A stretch of DNA of 10,446 nucleotides from MWCR01 sp041665165. GTDB taxonomy: Bacteria; Patescibacteriota; Patescibacteriia; 2-12-FULL-60-25. The translations under genes were made by a program, and so were the position numbers. This document shows, piece after piece, positions 1-5,789 of this stretch. The notes beneath the pieces were generated by a model, which saw only the letters and a list, made by a program, of their open reading frames with translations, ran no database searches and was not told the origin of the DNA. Within the stretch, counting starts at the first letter, position 1. Each line of letters begins with the position of its first letter. The stretch covers positions 1 to 10,446 of the forward strand of contig JBAYJJ010000040.1 in the NCBI GenBank assembly GCA_041665165.1. Direction: 5' to 3'.

Positions 1-553
1 ATGCAATACCACCCAAAGTCACATTGCCCGTACTATTCGACACCATGAATGTGAGGTTTCTGATGATGATCGATAGGTTAGTCCCACGCTTGAGATATAC
101 GTCATCGCCTGTCGAATAGCTACTCAAACGCAACCCTTCTATCACCAATGTTTCTGGGAGTTTTCCAACCTTCATCCATGTTTCGTACGCTGGCGCACAT
201 TGGCCTTGAATGCACCAACAATACTCGTCATGGCATGTACCCGAAGTCGGCGTGCAGTCCAGTGCTGAAGCGCACGAACCAGGCGCTACAGTTCCACCCA
301 CGCCCGTGGCACCAGTTCCGCCAGAACCACTACTACCAGATGTCCCACCACCCGAACCACCTGCGCCTGGATTCACGCAGATTTCGGAATAACAGGCGAG
401 CCCACCCATACAAGTCTTGTTCGGATAGCAAGGTCCATTCTCTGTGCCCTGCTCTTTAGCGTTCGGCTGGTAGGCATCATCCGGATTTCCTGCAGGGATG
501 CAGGAAAACGAGAGCAGAATTATTAGATACGCCCAAACCGGTACTCTGTTCAT
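1..553 (-). CDS. Secreted lipoprotein with Cys4 module and Gly/Ser linker (3' end outside window)
   Basis: The ATG at 553 follows a strong AGGAGG site; the frame stays open to the window edge, giving 184 residues with the C-terminus missing. Residues 1-18 form a signal peptide ending at Cys18; the -3 position is Ser rather than Leu, so the lipobox is weaker than in the two neighbouring paralogs. A four-Cys module follows (Cys42, 48, 54, 59, with the pattern GPCYPNKTC), then a Gly/Ser/Thr linker to about residue 94. A second Cys group comes next (SCASALDC to about residue 120), then a segment rich in Val, Ile, Leu, Ser and Asn that could be beta-helical. It is the third member of a tandem paralog family and lies 36 bases after the upstream gene, so it is probably cotranscribed. 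It presumably acts at the cell surface. The function of the C-terminal part is not recognised. Confidence 0.85.
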   Translation of the reverse strand, partial: MNRVPVWAYLIILLSFSCIPAGNPDDAYQPNAKEQGTENGPCYPNKTCMGGLACYSEICVNPGAGGSGGGTSGSSGSGGTGATGVGGTVAPGSCASALDCTPTSGTCHDEYCWCIQGQCAPAYETWMKVGKLPETLVIEGLRLSSYSTGDDVYLKRGTNLSIIIRNLTFMVSNSTGNVTLGGIA

Positions 554-589
554 CTCAACCTCCTCTAAGTTGTGAAGACAACCGCGCGA

Positions 590-1246
590 CTAGAAACTGC
601 ACTTTCCCAGTATCGGATACTCATCTACGCACTCCTGCCAAGTCTGGTTAGTCTGGCAACATCCATGACAACACCTTCTTGACCAGACCCAATGTCCATC
701 TTTGTAATCGCAGTACCAAATACACCTTGGATGCAACATTGAAGCGCATTCACCTGGGTCGCCGGAGCCGCATTGTGCAGAGATATATATATTGCCGCAG
801 CCATCCACAAAACCCGGTGGGCGGAAATCCCATTCTGTCTTCGAACTCACATCAAGGCAATGTTGGTCCCCGCTCTTGCAAGCGTCTATGCAAACGGGTG
901 CGGTATCTTCTCCTGCATCAGCGCCACCTGTGCCGCCATACGAACCACCCTGTCCGGATGATCCGCCGATCGAAGCTCCTCCAGACCCGCCTATAGATGT
1001 GCCGCCACTACCACTCTGGCCCGAACCGCCAGTACCTGATGAACCACCAGACCCGCCAGTGCCAGTATTCACACAGACATTGGACAAGCACTTCAACCCG
1101 TCCATGCAGGTGTTGTTCGGAAAGCAAGGCCCCTTCTCCATGCCTGGCTCCTTGGCAACTGGTTGATTTGTGTCCGAGGATCCACCGCTGGTGCAAGAGA
1201 ACAGCATCGCGACCATGAGATACAACCAAACGTGTAATCTGCTCAT
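590..1246 (-). CDS. Cys-rich surface lipoprotein, paralog with Gly/Ser linker
   Basis: This 218-residue protein begins at an ATG behind AGAGGAGG. The signal peptide ends in a good lipobox, LFSC (Cys18). The four-Cys module follows (Cys41, 47, 53, 58; GPCFPNNTC), then a long Gly/Ser linker at about residues 60-109. The last 108 residues hold 14 cysteines, including CC pairs near the end (RRCC, GCC), which suggests a small disulfide-bonded extracellular domain. No family was recognised for it. The first 100 or so residues and the 5' leader are nearly the same as in the next gene upstream (1392-2744), while the C-terminal domain is unrelated, so this looks like a shared secretion and anchoring cassette joined to a variable head. 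Transcription probably starts in the conserved leader containing TTGACA (1320-1325 on the minus strand) and continues into the partial gene downstream. Confidence 0.88.
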   Translation of the reverse strand: MSRLHVWLYLMVAMLFSCTSGGSSDTNQPVAKEPGMEKGPCFPNNTCMDGLKCLSNVCVNTGTGGSGGSSGTGGSGQSGSGGTSIGGSGGASIGGSSGQGGSYGGTGGADAGEDTAPVCIDACKSGDQHCLDVSSKTEWDFRPPGFVDGCGNIYISAQCGSGDPGECASMLHPRCIWYCDYKDGHWVWSRRCCHGCCQTNQTWQECVDEYPILGKCSF

Positions 1247-1327
1247 CTAAGCCTCCTCTAGTTTGTGAAGGTACGACCATCTTTTTGAACAACGAAAGAC
1301 TGCCCTATTTTTTGAATTGTGTCAATG
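1247..1327 (-). promoter_or_regulatory. Conserved leader/promoter copy 1 of the lipoprotein family
   Basis: This leader is nearly identical to 2745-2825, which precedes the other full paralog. It holds TTGACA (minus strand, 1325-1320) as a likely -35 box, then AATTCAAAAAATAG, and ends in AGAGGAGG before the ATG. No convincing -10 box lies 17 bases from TTGACA (CAGTCT), so the exact start site is unclear. A shorter version of the same UTR (CTTCACAA-TAGAGGAGG) also precedes the partial gene at 553. Confidence 0.6.
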
Positions 1328-1337
1328 TCCGCGTGAT

Positions 1338-1363
1338 AAAAAAGGGACACTGATTAGTGTCCC
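1338..1363 (-). terminator. Rho-independent terminator of the propeller lipoprotein gene
   Basis: An 8-bp perfect stem (GGGACACT with AGTGTCCC on the plus strand, loop GATT) is followed on the minus strand by six T residues (1343-1338). It lies about 30 bases after the stop of the propeller gene, which separates that gene from the next transcription unit. Confidence 0.85.
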
Positions 1364-1391
1364 GCGAGTAGCATTTCTTGTAGCTCTGCAC

Positions 1392-2744
1392 CTACTTAGC
1401 AACCTTCATAATGTGCCCCTTGTGGTCCGCCCAGTACACTGCGGCATCATCAAGCGCAATATCGTCCGGGGAGTCCAATGCACCCGCCAGCGTCACAGGA
1501 GTCCCGCCGCTAGGCTCGATTTTCTGCACAGCACCGGAACTAGCATAGCCTGATGTCCAGTACACGTAAGTCGAATCAGCGGCGATTCGTTTTCCCTCTG
1601 ATGTCGTATACAGCGCCTGCACCGGGTTCTGTCCCGGCAGTCCGCCTTTGGCGATCGTGCGTACGCCCTTATTTGATAAGCCTACTTGGGTCCAGGATAT
1701 GTTGGTGGCATTAAGTGCAATCCAATACGGATCAGATTGTACTGGCAGGGAAGCCAGCTCTTCAACTCCTCCTCCGCCCAGCGTGGCATGCATGATTACC
1801 GGCGCATCTGTACAGGCGCCAGTCCAGTAAACGCCAGTATCGTCGACTGCGATTCCAGTCGGACAGTGTTGTCCCGATGCTATGGTCAAGGGCGCCCCAC
1901 CGTTCTTGTCTGCTTTCTTGACCATTCCATCACTGAAGTCAACGCCTTGTTCAGCCCAGTATACATAGTCGCCGTAAAGCGCGATTCCCCATAGGTTACT
2001 CCCCGACGGTTCTGAGGCGAGCTCGATCAATGAGCCGCCGTTCAGGCCGACCTTCATCACCTTCCCGCCCCACAAGCCATCGGTCCAGTAAACGCCAGTG
2101 CTGTCAACAGCCATGTCCCGGATGGTCGTATCATAAGTCCCGTTGGCCAACGTCGTAGGCGTGCCGCCGCTTGATGCAATCTTTTTTACCAAGAAAAAAG
2201 CGTTGCCAGTCTCTATCCAGTAGACGTTTCCTCCGTAGACGTCCAGGACAACTATCGTATTTGCTGTCGTGATCAGAATGACTGATTGGCAAACGCCATT
2301 TACGCACTCACCGCTCGAGCAATTATGGTCGCAAGCACCACAATGTTTCGCGTCTGAGGCAGTATTTACGCAAACGCTTCCGCAGCACTGCAGTGGCGAG
2401 TTACATGTTCCGCAGCCTGCACTGCCGCCAGTACCAGACGAACCGCCCTGTCCGGATGATCCGCCGACCGAAGTTCCTCCAGACCCGCCTACAGATGTGC
2501 CGCCGCTACCGCTCTGGCCCGAACCGCCAGTACCAGATGAACCACCAGATCCACTGGTGCCAGTTTTCACGCAGACATTGGACAAGCACTTCAGCCCGTC
2601 CATGCAAGTGCTATTCGGAAAGCAAGGCCCTTTCTCAGTACCAGGCTCTTTGGCAATCGGTTGAATCGTGTCCGAGGCTCCTCCGCTAGTACAAGAGAAC
2701 AACATCGCGACCATGAGATACATCCAAGCGTGTAGTCTGTTCAT
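1392..2744 (-). CDS. Surface lipoprotein with Cys modules and YWTD-type beta-propeller
   Basis: The start is placed at the ATG at 2744, because AGAGGAGG lies just before it and the same start is used by the two paralogs; an in-frame ATG at 2789 lies in the conserved leader. The 450-residue product has a lipobox (LFSC, Cys18), a four-Cys module (Cys41, 47, 53, 58), a Gly/Ser linker (60-110), and a second Cys module (111-153; NSPLQCCGSVCV and HCGACDHNC). From about residue 155 to the end there are seven VYW/ISW strands (VYWIE, VYWTD, VYWAE, VYWTG, ISWTQ, VYWTS, VYWAD), each followed by a basic-hydrophobic strand and GG-TP-TLA type turns. This is the signature of a YWTD/NHL-like beta-propeller, usually a binding scaffold outside the cell. 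The Cys modules and linker resemble those of myxobacterial secreted proteins. The ligand is unknown. A good terminator follows the stop. Confidence 0.9.
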   Translation of the reverse strand: MNRLHAWMYLMVAMLFSCTSGGASDTIQPIAKEPGTEKGPCFPNSTCMDGLKCLSNVCVKTGTSGSGGSSGTGGSGQSGSGGTSVGGSGGTSVGGSSGQGGSSGTGGSAGCGTCNSPLQCCGSVCVNTASDAKHCGACDHNCSSGECVNGVCQSVILITTANTIVVLDVYGGNVYWIETGNAFFLVKKIASSGGTPTTLANGTYDTTIRDMAVDSTGVYWTDGLWGGKVMKVGLNGGSLIELASEPSGSNLWGIALYGDYVYWAEQGVDFSDGMVKKADKNGGAPLTIASGQHCPTGIAVDDTGVYWTGACTDAPVIMHATLGGGGVEELASLPVQSDPYWIALNATNISWTQVGLSNKGVRTIAKGGLPGQNPVQALYTTSEGKRIAADSTYVYWTSGYASSGAVQKIEPSGGTPVTLAGALDSPDDIALDDAAVYWADHKGHIMKVAK

Positions 2745-2825
2745 CTCAACCTCCTCTAATTGTGAAGATGCGACCGTCCTTTTGAACAACTGAAAGACTG
2801 CGCTATTTTTTGAATTGTGTCAATG
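2745..2825 (-). promoter_or_regulatory. Conserved leader/promoter copy 2 of the lipoprotein family
   Basis: The second copy of the family leader has TTGACA on the minus strand at 2823-2818, the same A-rich spacer, the same CAGTCTTTC block, and AGAGGAGG immediately before the start codon at 2744. Its conservation against 1247-1327 suggests shared regulation, recent duplication, or both. Confidence 0.6.
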
Positions 2826-2836
2826 CTCGCTTTAAT

Positions 2837-2877
2837 AAAAAGAAACCGCCTCAGCATTGCCGAAGCGGTTTCTTTTT
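2837..2877. terminator. Bidirectional terminator after tRNA-Gly
   Basis: A long near-perfect stem (AAAGAAACCGCCTCAGCA paired with TGCCGAAGCGGTTTCTTT, a few G-T pairs, tiny loop) is flanked by A and T runs on both sides. It starts directly at the encoded CCA of tRNA-Gly on the minus strand and would end that transcript. Confidence 0.85.
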
Positions 2878-2951
2878 GGAGCGGGTAGCGGGAGTCGAAC
2901 CCGCCTCTCAACCTTGGAAGGGTCGCATAATAGCCACTATACGATACCCGC
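2877..2951 (-). tRNA. tRNA-Gly (anticodon TCC) with encoded CCA
   Basis: On the minus strand the acceptor stem GCGGGTA pairs with TACCCGC. The D arm reads GTAT/TTAT, and the anticodon loop CTTCCAA (anticodon TCC) sits on stem CGACC/GGTTG. The T arm contains GGTTCGACTCC. The discriminator is T, as usual for bacterial glycine tRNA, followed by templated CCA (2879-2877). Confidence 0.96.
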
Positions 2952-2971
2952 GATATGTATTTGTAAGCCCC

Positions 2972-3000
2972 ATTCTAATCAAAAGTATGCGTTTTGACAA
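2972..3000 (-). promoter_or_regulatory. Promoter of tRNA-Gly
   Basis: On the minus strand TTGTCA (3000-2995), a 17-base spacer, and TAGAAT (2977-2972) each match the sigma-70 consensus at five of six bases. The -10 box ends 20 bases before the first base of tRNA-Gly. Confidence 0.75.
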
Positions 3001-3005
3001 GGTTT

Positions 3006-3043
3006 AAAAAAGCCGGAATTGCCTATTGAGGCAATTGTCCGGC
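3006..3043 (-). terminator. Terminator overlapping the end of the small lipoprotein gene
   Basis: GCCGG-AC-AATTGCC pairs with GGCAATT-CCGGC on the minus strand (two-base bulge, six-base loop), followed by TTTTTT. The left stem arm encodes the last residues of the gene at 3023-3247 and the loop contains its TAG stop, so the terminator is partly coding. Confidence 0.85.
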
Positions 3044-3247
3044 AGAAGATGTTGGCGCAAGCCGTGGGTTTCGGGGCGGTGGCGTCTCAATCGGGATAGA
3101 TACGACCTGTTGCTCTGGCACGCTGGGAGTTAGTGGGCCTGGGGTCGTAGGTCGATCCTGAGGATGAGAGGCTGAGGATCGGATTGATGGCGTGGCACAT
3201 GAGGCAAGGAACGCTAGACTGACACAGACTAGAATGATAGTGCGCAT
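3023..3247 (-). CDS. Small Pro/Ser-rich lipoprotein
   Basis: This 74-residue protein starts at an ATG preceded by AAGGAGGG with ideal spacing. Residues 1-16 form a lipoprotein signal peptide with lipobox LASC (acceptor Cys17). The rest (18-74) is rich in Pro, Ser, Thr and Gln, with no predicted folded core (for example TTPGPLTPSVPEQQ and IETPPPRNPR). It is probably a short membrane-anchored, disordered cell-envelope protein; no function is recognised. A weak promoter candidate lies upstream on the minus strand (TTGATA 3296-3291, TAAGCT 3273-3268, 17-base spacer). Its terminator overlaps the stop codon. The AAGGAGG site and classical lipobox make it a convincing gene despite its size. Confidence 0.8.
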   Translation of the reverse strand: MRTIILVCVSLAFLASCATPSIRSSASHPQDRPTTPGPLTPSVPEQQVVSIPIETPPPRNPRLAPTSSAGQLPQ

Positions 3248-3299
3248 GAAGCCCTCCTTTTCGTGCCAGCTTAGCAGGGCTAGTCAGGATTATCAAGGC

Positions 3300-3328
3300 T
3301 CGACAAGATTGTTGGGTTGAGTTATTAT
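3300..3328 (+). promoter_or_regulatory. Promoter of tRNA-Pro
   Basis: TCGACA (3300-3305), a 17-base spacer and TATTAT (3323-3328) match sigma-70 boxes at five of six bases each. The -10 box ends 11 bases before the tRNA, so the transcript would begin only a few bases upstream of the mature 5' end. Confidence 0.75.
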
Positions 3329-3339
3329 GACGCAGTTAT

Positions 3340-3415
3340 CGGGCCATAGCACAGTTGGTAGCGCGCCTGCTTTGGGAGCAGGAGGTCGTGGGTTCGAGCC
3401 CCGCTGGCCCGACCA
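3340..3415 (+). tRNA. tRNA-Pro (anticodon TGG) with encoded CCA
   Basis: The acceptor stem CGGGCCA pairs with TGGCCCG, and the first pair C1-G72 is the bacterial proline identity feature. D arm GCAC-AGTTGGTA-GCGC, anticodon stem CCTGC/GCAGG with loop TTTGGGA (anticodon TGG), T arm GTGGG-TTCGAGC-CCCGC, discriminator A, then CCA at 3413-3415. Total 76 bases. Confidence 0.97.
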
Positions 3416-3416
3416 T

Positions 3417-3446
3417 TGAAAAAACCGCTTTTGGCGGTTTTTTCAT
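3417..3446. terminator. Bidirectional terminator between tRNA-Pro and the FPKD-YPG lipoprotein gene
   Basis: TGAAAAAACCGC pairs with GCGGTTTTTTCA around a short T-rich loop. The symmetric A and T runs allow it to end both the plus-strand tRNA-Pro transcript and the minus-strand gene whose stop is at 3464. Confidence 0.88.
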
Positions 3447-3463
3447 TTTTATGAATTTGTTGA

Positions 3464-4024
3464 CTATTCCTCGCTCGGCGCCGGGTTGTCTTCGCCGTAA
3501 GTGATCATTATTGCGGTCGTGGACTTGCCATCTGTTGTTTCAGAGCTGATGTTAAAACTCACTTTCTTATTGCCTTTCTGATACTCACGATATTCCGTGC
3601 CATTAATGGTCATATTCTGCGTCTCTTCCCAAGACTTGAATTCATTCTTGTACCAATCCATGACCTTGGCCACAGCGTCCTCGGTGGTCAAAATTGCCAC
3701 AGCCCCCTTGTCCGCATCCCTAGAAATGGATACATTGGTCGCTTTAGAACCAGGATAGATTGACGCGTCTTTTGGGAAATCATCTGGAATCTTTACATTC
3801 TCGCCATAAGCAACCGTGTCGCCGGTCTTATTGTCTTTGTAGGTGACAGCTGTACCGTCTTCGCTTAAATCGACTTTGCCGCCCGTGGCCTGGCCCAACA
3901 AACCCTCTGCTACTTTTTCGCTGGCCTTGTCCTGAAGCGACTGTATGGGATTGCAGCTGAAACCATAAGCCGCAATTGCAGCCAAGCCTAAGACAAAAAA
4001 GGAACGCGTAATGATTTTCGTCAT
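3464..4024 (-). CDS. Putative lipoprotein with FPKD-YPG motif
   Basis: This 186-residue protein starts at the ATG at 4024. Residues 1-23 form a hydrophobic signal peptide ending at GFSC, so Cys24 is a possible but imperfect lipid acceptor. A charged helical stretch follows (about 29-42). Then comes a domain with IPDDFPKDASIYPGSK (79-94), a motif I recognise from many uncharacterised bacterial lipoproteins, continuing with TTEDAVAKVMDWYKNEFK and a beta-rich tail. The role is unknown; the fold is probably a small alpha/beta domain outside the membrane. There is no good ribosome binding site, but the start is only 33 bases after the stop of the oxidoreductase gene upstream, so the two are likely one operon. 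The bidirectional terminator at 3417-3446 closes it. Confidence 0.85.
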   Translation of the reverse strand: MTKIITRSFFVLGLAAIAAYGFSCNPIQSLQDKASEKVAEGLLGQATGGKVDLSEDGTAVTYKDNKTGDTVAYGENVKIPDDFPKDASIYPGSKATNVSISRDADKGAVAILTTEDAVAKVMDWYKNEFKSWEETQNMTINGTEYREYQKGNKKVSFNISSETTDGKSTTAIMITYGEDNPAPSEE

Positions 4025-4057
4025 AAATAAAATAATGATTAATGCCTTGATTATAAA

Positions 4058-4771
4058 TCAATACCTCTCCAGATGCAATTGTTGCGGAGCAATCCCCTTT
4101 TTCTGCAGCATCTTGCCCACATCTTCCATAAAAGATGCCGGGCCGCACAGCATGAACTCGGTTTTCTCAAAATCCTGGACACTGTTCTCTAGTAACTTCT
4201 CATCCAAGCGGCCGAACACGCCTTGCCAAGCATCTGGTTTTTCCTGAGTCAGGATGGGTATGTATGCAAAATTTTTGTGCCTAGACATCAAGTCCATGAA
4301 TTCTTTTTGATAAGCCAGTTTCTCAGCAGAACGAGCTGATTGCATGAGTACGATCTTTTGCTGAGAACCGGACATAAGTATCTGGCGGATCATGGCGCGA
4401 AACGGGGTGATGCCAATGCCAGCGGCTAAAAAAACGATTTTGCTCGCAGTCTCACTAGGAGTGAAGTTTCCGTACGGCCCTTGAATGCCGAAAACATCTC
4501 CGGGTTTGGAGTTGAAGAGCGCGGTTGAGACTTGGCCGTGGACTCTTATGCCAAGATCAATCGAGGACTGCGATTCGCTTGGCGGTGAGGCAATGGAAAA
4601 AGGAGATTTGCGGACAGTGTTTCCGTTCTCATCCAACAGATGGACCATGACGAATTGCCCGGCTTTAAACTCAAAAATCGCGCCCGAATCCTCGGGGCGC
4701 ATTTTCAAGATGCAGAGGTCGTCTGCTACTTTGGTGTTCTCGATTATATTGAAACGCTGGAAGGCTGACAT
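4058..4771 (-). CDS. FAD/NAD(P)-binding oxidoreductase, ferredoxin-NADP reductase-like
   Basis: The 237-residue protein has the two-domain layout of the ferredoxin reductase superfamily. The FAD-binding barrel holds RKSPFSIAS (54-62; the RxYS-type flavin motif) and GIRVHGQVSTALF (74-86; pyrophosphate side). The NAD(P)-binding half holds LAAGIGITPFRAMI (115-128; GxGxTP) and FMLCGPASFMEDV (206-218). It ends in LHLERY without a C-terminal iron-sulfur domain. It should shuttle electrons between NAD(P)H and a carrier protein or acceptor; the partner is not visible here. No clear ribosome binding site precedes the ATG at 4771. A GATAAT -10-like box (minus, 4788-4783) would give a leader of only a few bases, so the mRNA may be nearly leaderless. 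It is followed by the putative lipoprotein gene, probably in one transcript. Confidence 0.92.
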   Translation of the reverse strand: MSAFQRFNIIENTKVADDLCILKMRPEDSGAIFEFKAGQFVMVHLLDENGNTVRKSPFSIASPPSESQSSIDLGIRVHGQVSTALFNSKPGDVFGIQGPYGNFTPSETASKIVFLAAGIGITPFRAMIRQILMSGSQQKIVLMQSARSAEKLAYQKEFMDLMSRHKNFAYIPILTQEKPDAWQGVFGRLDEKLLENSVQDFEKTEFMLCGPASFMEDVGKMLQKKGIAPQQLHLERY

Positions 4772-4798
4772 GTAGGGCTTAGATTATCATAAACTATC

Positions 4799-4930
4799 TT
4801 AAACACCAAGAAACAAACACCAAACACCAAACAAATCTCAAACCCTCAAATTCCAAGCTCCTATCAGATTTTTTTGGAGTTTGTTATTTTGGTGTTTATT
4901 TGGATCTTGTTTCTTGGTGTTTGGTGTTTA
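4799..4930. repeat. Imperfect inverted repeat of AAACACC/CCAAA units
   Basis: The left arm (about 4799-4838) is made of TAAACACCAAG, AAACAAACACC and AAACACCAAAC units. The right arm (about 4887-4930) carries their complements (GGTGTTTATTTGG, TTGTTTCTTGGTGTTTGG, GTGTTTA). The middle holds matching TTCCAAGCTCC and TTTTGGAGTTTG pieces. The whole can fold into a long imperfect hairpin between two gene ends or starts. I recall similar AAACACC-type palindromes between genes in Patescibacteria. The outer right edge supplies the TAA stop of the metalloprotease gene (4930-4928). Confidence 0.75.
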
Positions 4931-5389
4931 CAGGGCAAAGTATTGCGACAAAACTTCATCTGATTGCAGCTTTTCCACGTTGCGCCGATATTGCGTCCAG
5001 AACGGGGGGTGATGGATCATGCGCACCAGCCGAAACCACCTGCGATATATGCGCGGCGGGCTTTGGTGATGCGCCAGCTCGTGGGCAACAACGCGCAAAA
5101 TGGAGTCCATGCGCCGCGTCTTCATTGTCCTGGGAGTGTAGAGATCTATGGTGATCAGCTTTTGCCCGAGCCGGGTGTAGCCATAGGCAAATGACCTAAG
5201 CTTGCCTGTCCCCCGCACACGACGACGCAAAGGCCGCAATTCAAACCCAGGCAATTCCAAAACAACCAGCGCGCGCTGAAACGCATATTCCACCAAAGCT
5301 TCATGCCGAGGATCGATTATGTCTGACACGAAGCACAGTGTACGCGACCAGCGGGCGAGGTTCAAGGATTGACATGCAGACCAATCCAT
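4928..5389 (-). CDS. Small zinc metalloprotease-like protein (HELAHH; YgjP/SprT-like)
   Basis: With the ATG at 5389 the protein is 153 residues. An ATG at 5449 would add 20 residues but would lie inside the divergent gene's start, and neither start has a clear ribosome site. The core is RVVAHELAHHQSPP (99-112), a zinc HExxH helix (His103, Glu104, His107). It is followed 19 residues later by MIHHPPFW (124-131), where His126 or His127 is the likely third ligand. The HxxxFW pattern after HExxH resembles the YgjP/DUF45 and SprT-like families, which are small soluble metalloproteins. The N-terminal half is very basic (LRPLRRRVRG), which could favour nucleic acid contact; that is inference. It is divergent from the plus-strand operon at 5434, and its stop codon lies in the repeat on its 3' side. 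Confidence 0.8.
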   Translation of the reverse strand: MDWSACQSLNLARWSRTLCFVSDIIDPRHEALVEYAFQRALVVLELPGFELRPLRRRVRGTGKLRSFAYGYTRLGQKLITIDLYTPRTMKTRRMDSILRVVAHELAHHQSPPRIYRRWFRLVRMIHHPPFWTQYRRNVEKLQSDEVLSQYFAL

Positions 5390-5396
5390 GTTAAGT
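5369..5396 (+). promoter_or_regulatory. Promoter of the Sm-like/triple-Fis operon
   Basis: Perfect TTGACA (5369-5374), a 16-base spacer and TTAAGT (5391-5396; three of six consensus bases). Transcription from here would give a leader of about 30 bases with GGAGG at 5424-5428. It overlaps the 5' end of the divergent metalloprotease gene. Confidence 0.6.
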
Positions 5397-5433
5397 AAAG
5401 CGCAACGAACCCTTACAATCAACGGAGGAAAAC

Positions 5434-5763
5434 ATGGCCGAAGATCCATACCGCAAACCCCCGGCTTCTCTCGCTAACCTGTATGCTGGAAAACGAGTCT
5501 ATATCGAGACGATCGGCGATACCGCAAAAACGCTCATCATTACCGGTGAGTTCGTCGAGGTCATCCAAGACGCTGGCAAGAACTGGATCCTCTTGAAAGA
5601 CGCGCATTACTTCACTCACAGCGGAAGAAGATGGGAAACCGGCGACAGCGAATATGACTCCGCCGTCACGACCGACAAGATCACCTCCGACTATACCTGC
5701 ATCGACGCCAGCAAGGTCATATGCATCAACCGCAACTTCGACCCGACGCAGCAAAAAAAATAG
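5434..5763 (+). CDS. Hypothetical 109-residue beta-rich protein, possibly Sm-like
   Basis: The ATG follows ACGGAGGAAAAC, a good ribosome site. After a flexible N-terminus there are alternating strands: GKRVYIETIGD (19-29), KTLIITGEFVEVIQDAG (32-48), KNWILLKDAHYFTH (49-62) and YTCIDASKVICINRNFD (87-103). The strand-turn-strand order, the Gly in strand 2, the Asn in KNWILL, and the final short hydrophobic strand are reminiscent of Sm/Hfq-like barrels, but no diagnostic motif is certain. No signal peptide or membrane segment is seen, so it is cytosolic. It ends in QQKK over a run of eight A residues (5753-5760) just before TAG. The triple-Fis gene starts 27 bases later behind its own AAGGAGG, so the two form an operon. 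Function is not recognised. Confidence 0.82.
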   Translation: MAEDPYRKPPASLANLYAGKRVYIETIGDTAKTLIITGEFVEVIQDAGKNWILLKDAHYFTHSGRRWETGDSEYDSAVTTDKITSDYTCIDASKVICINRNFDPTQQKK

Positions 5764-5789
5764 CTTCGACATCTCCAAGGAGGCAGGCC

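Noticed and set aside
148..1218. Pro-rich and Arg/His-rich plus-strand frames across the lipoprotein genes
   Set aside because: They are the antisense of Gly/Ser linkers (giving PPEPPxP-like text) and lack ribosome sites; the minus-strand genes have signal peptides and AGGAGG.
2810..3007. Plus-strand frame of 65 codons
   Set aside because: It runs antisense through the tRNA-Gly gene and its terminator.
5393..5449. Longer N-terminus of the HELAHH protein from the ATG at 5449
   Set aside because: It would overlap the divergent gene and its ribosome site; the added residues show no conserved feature. It cannot be fully excluded.
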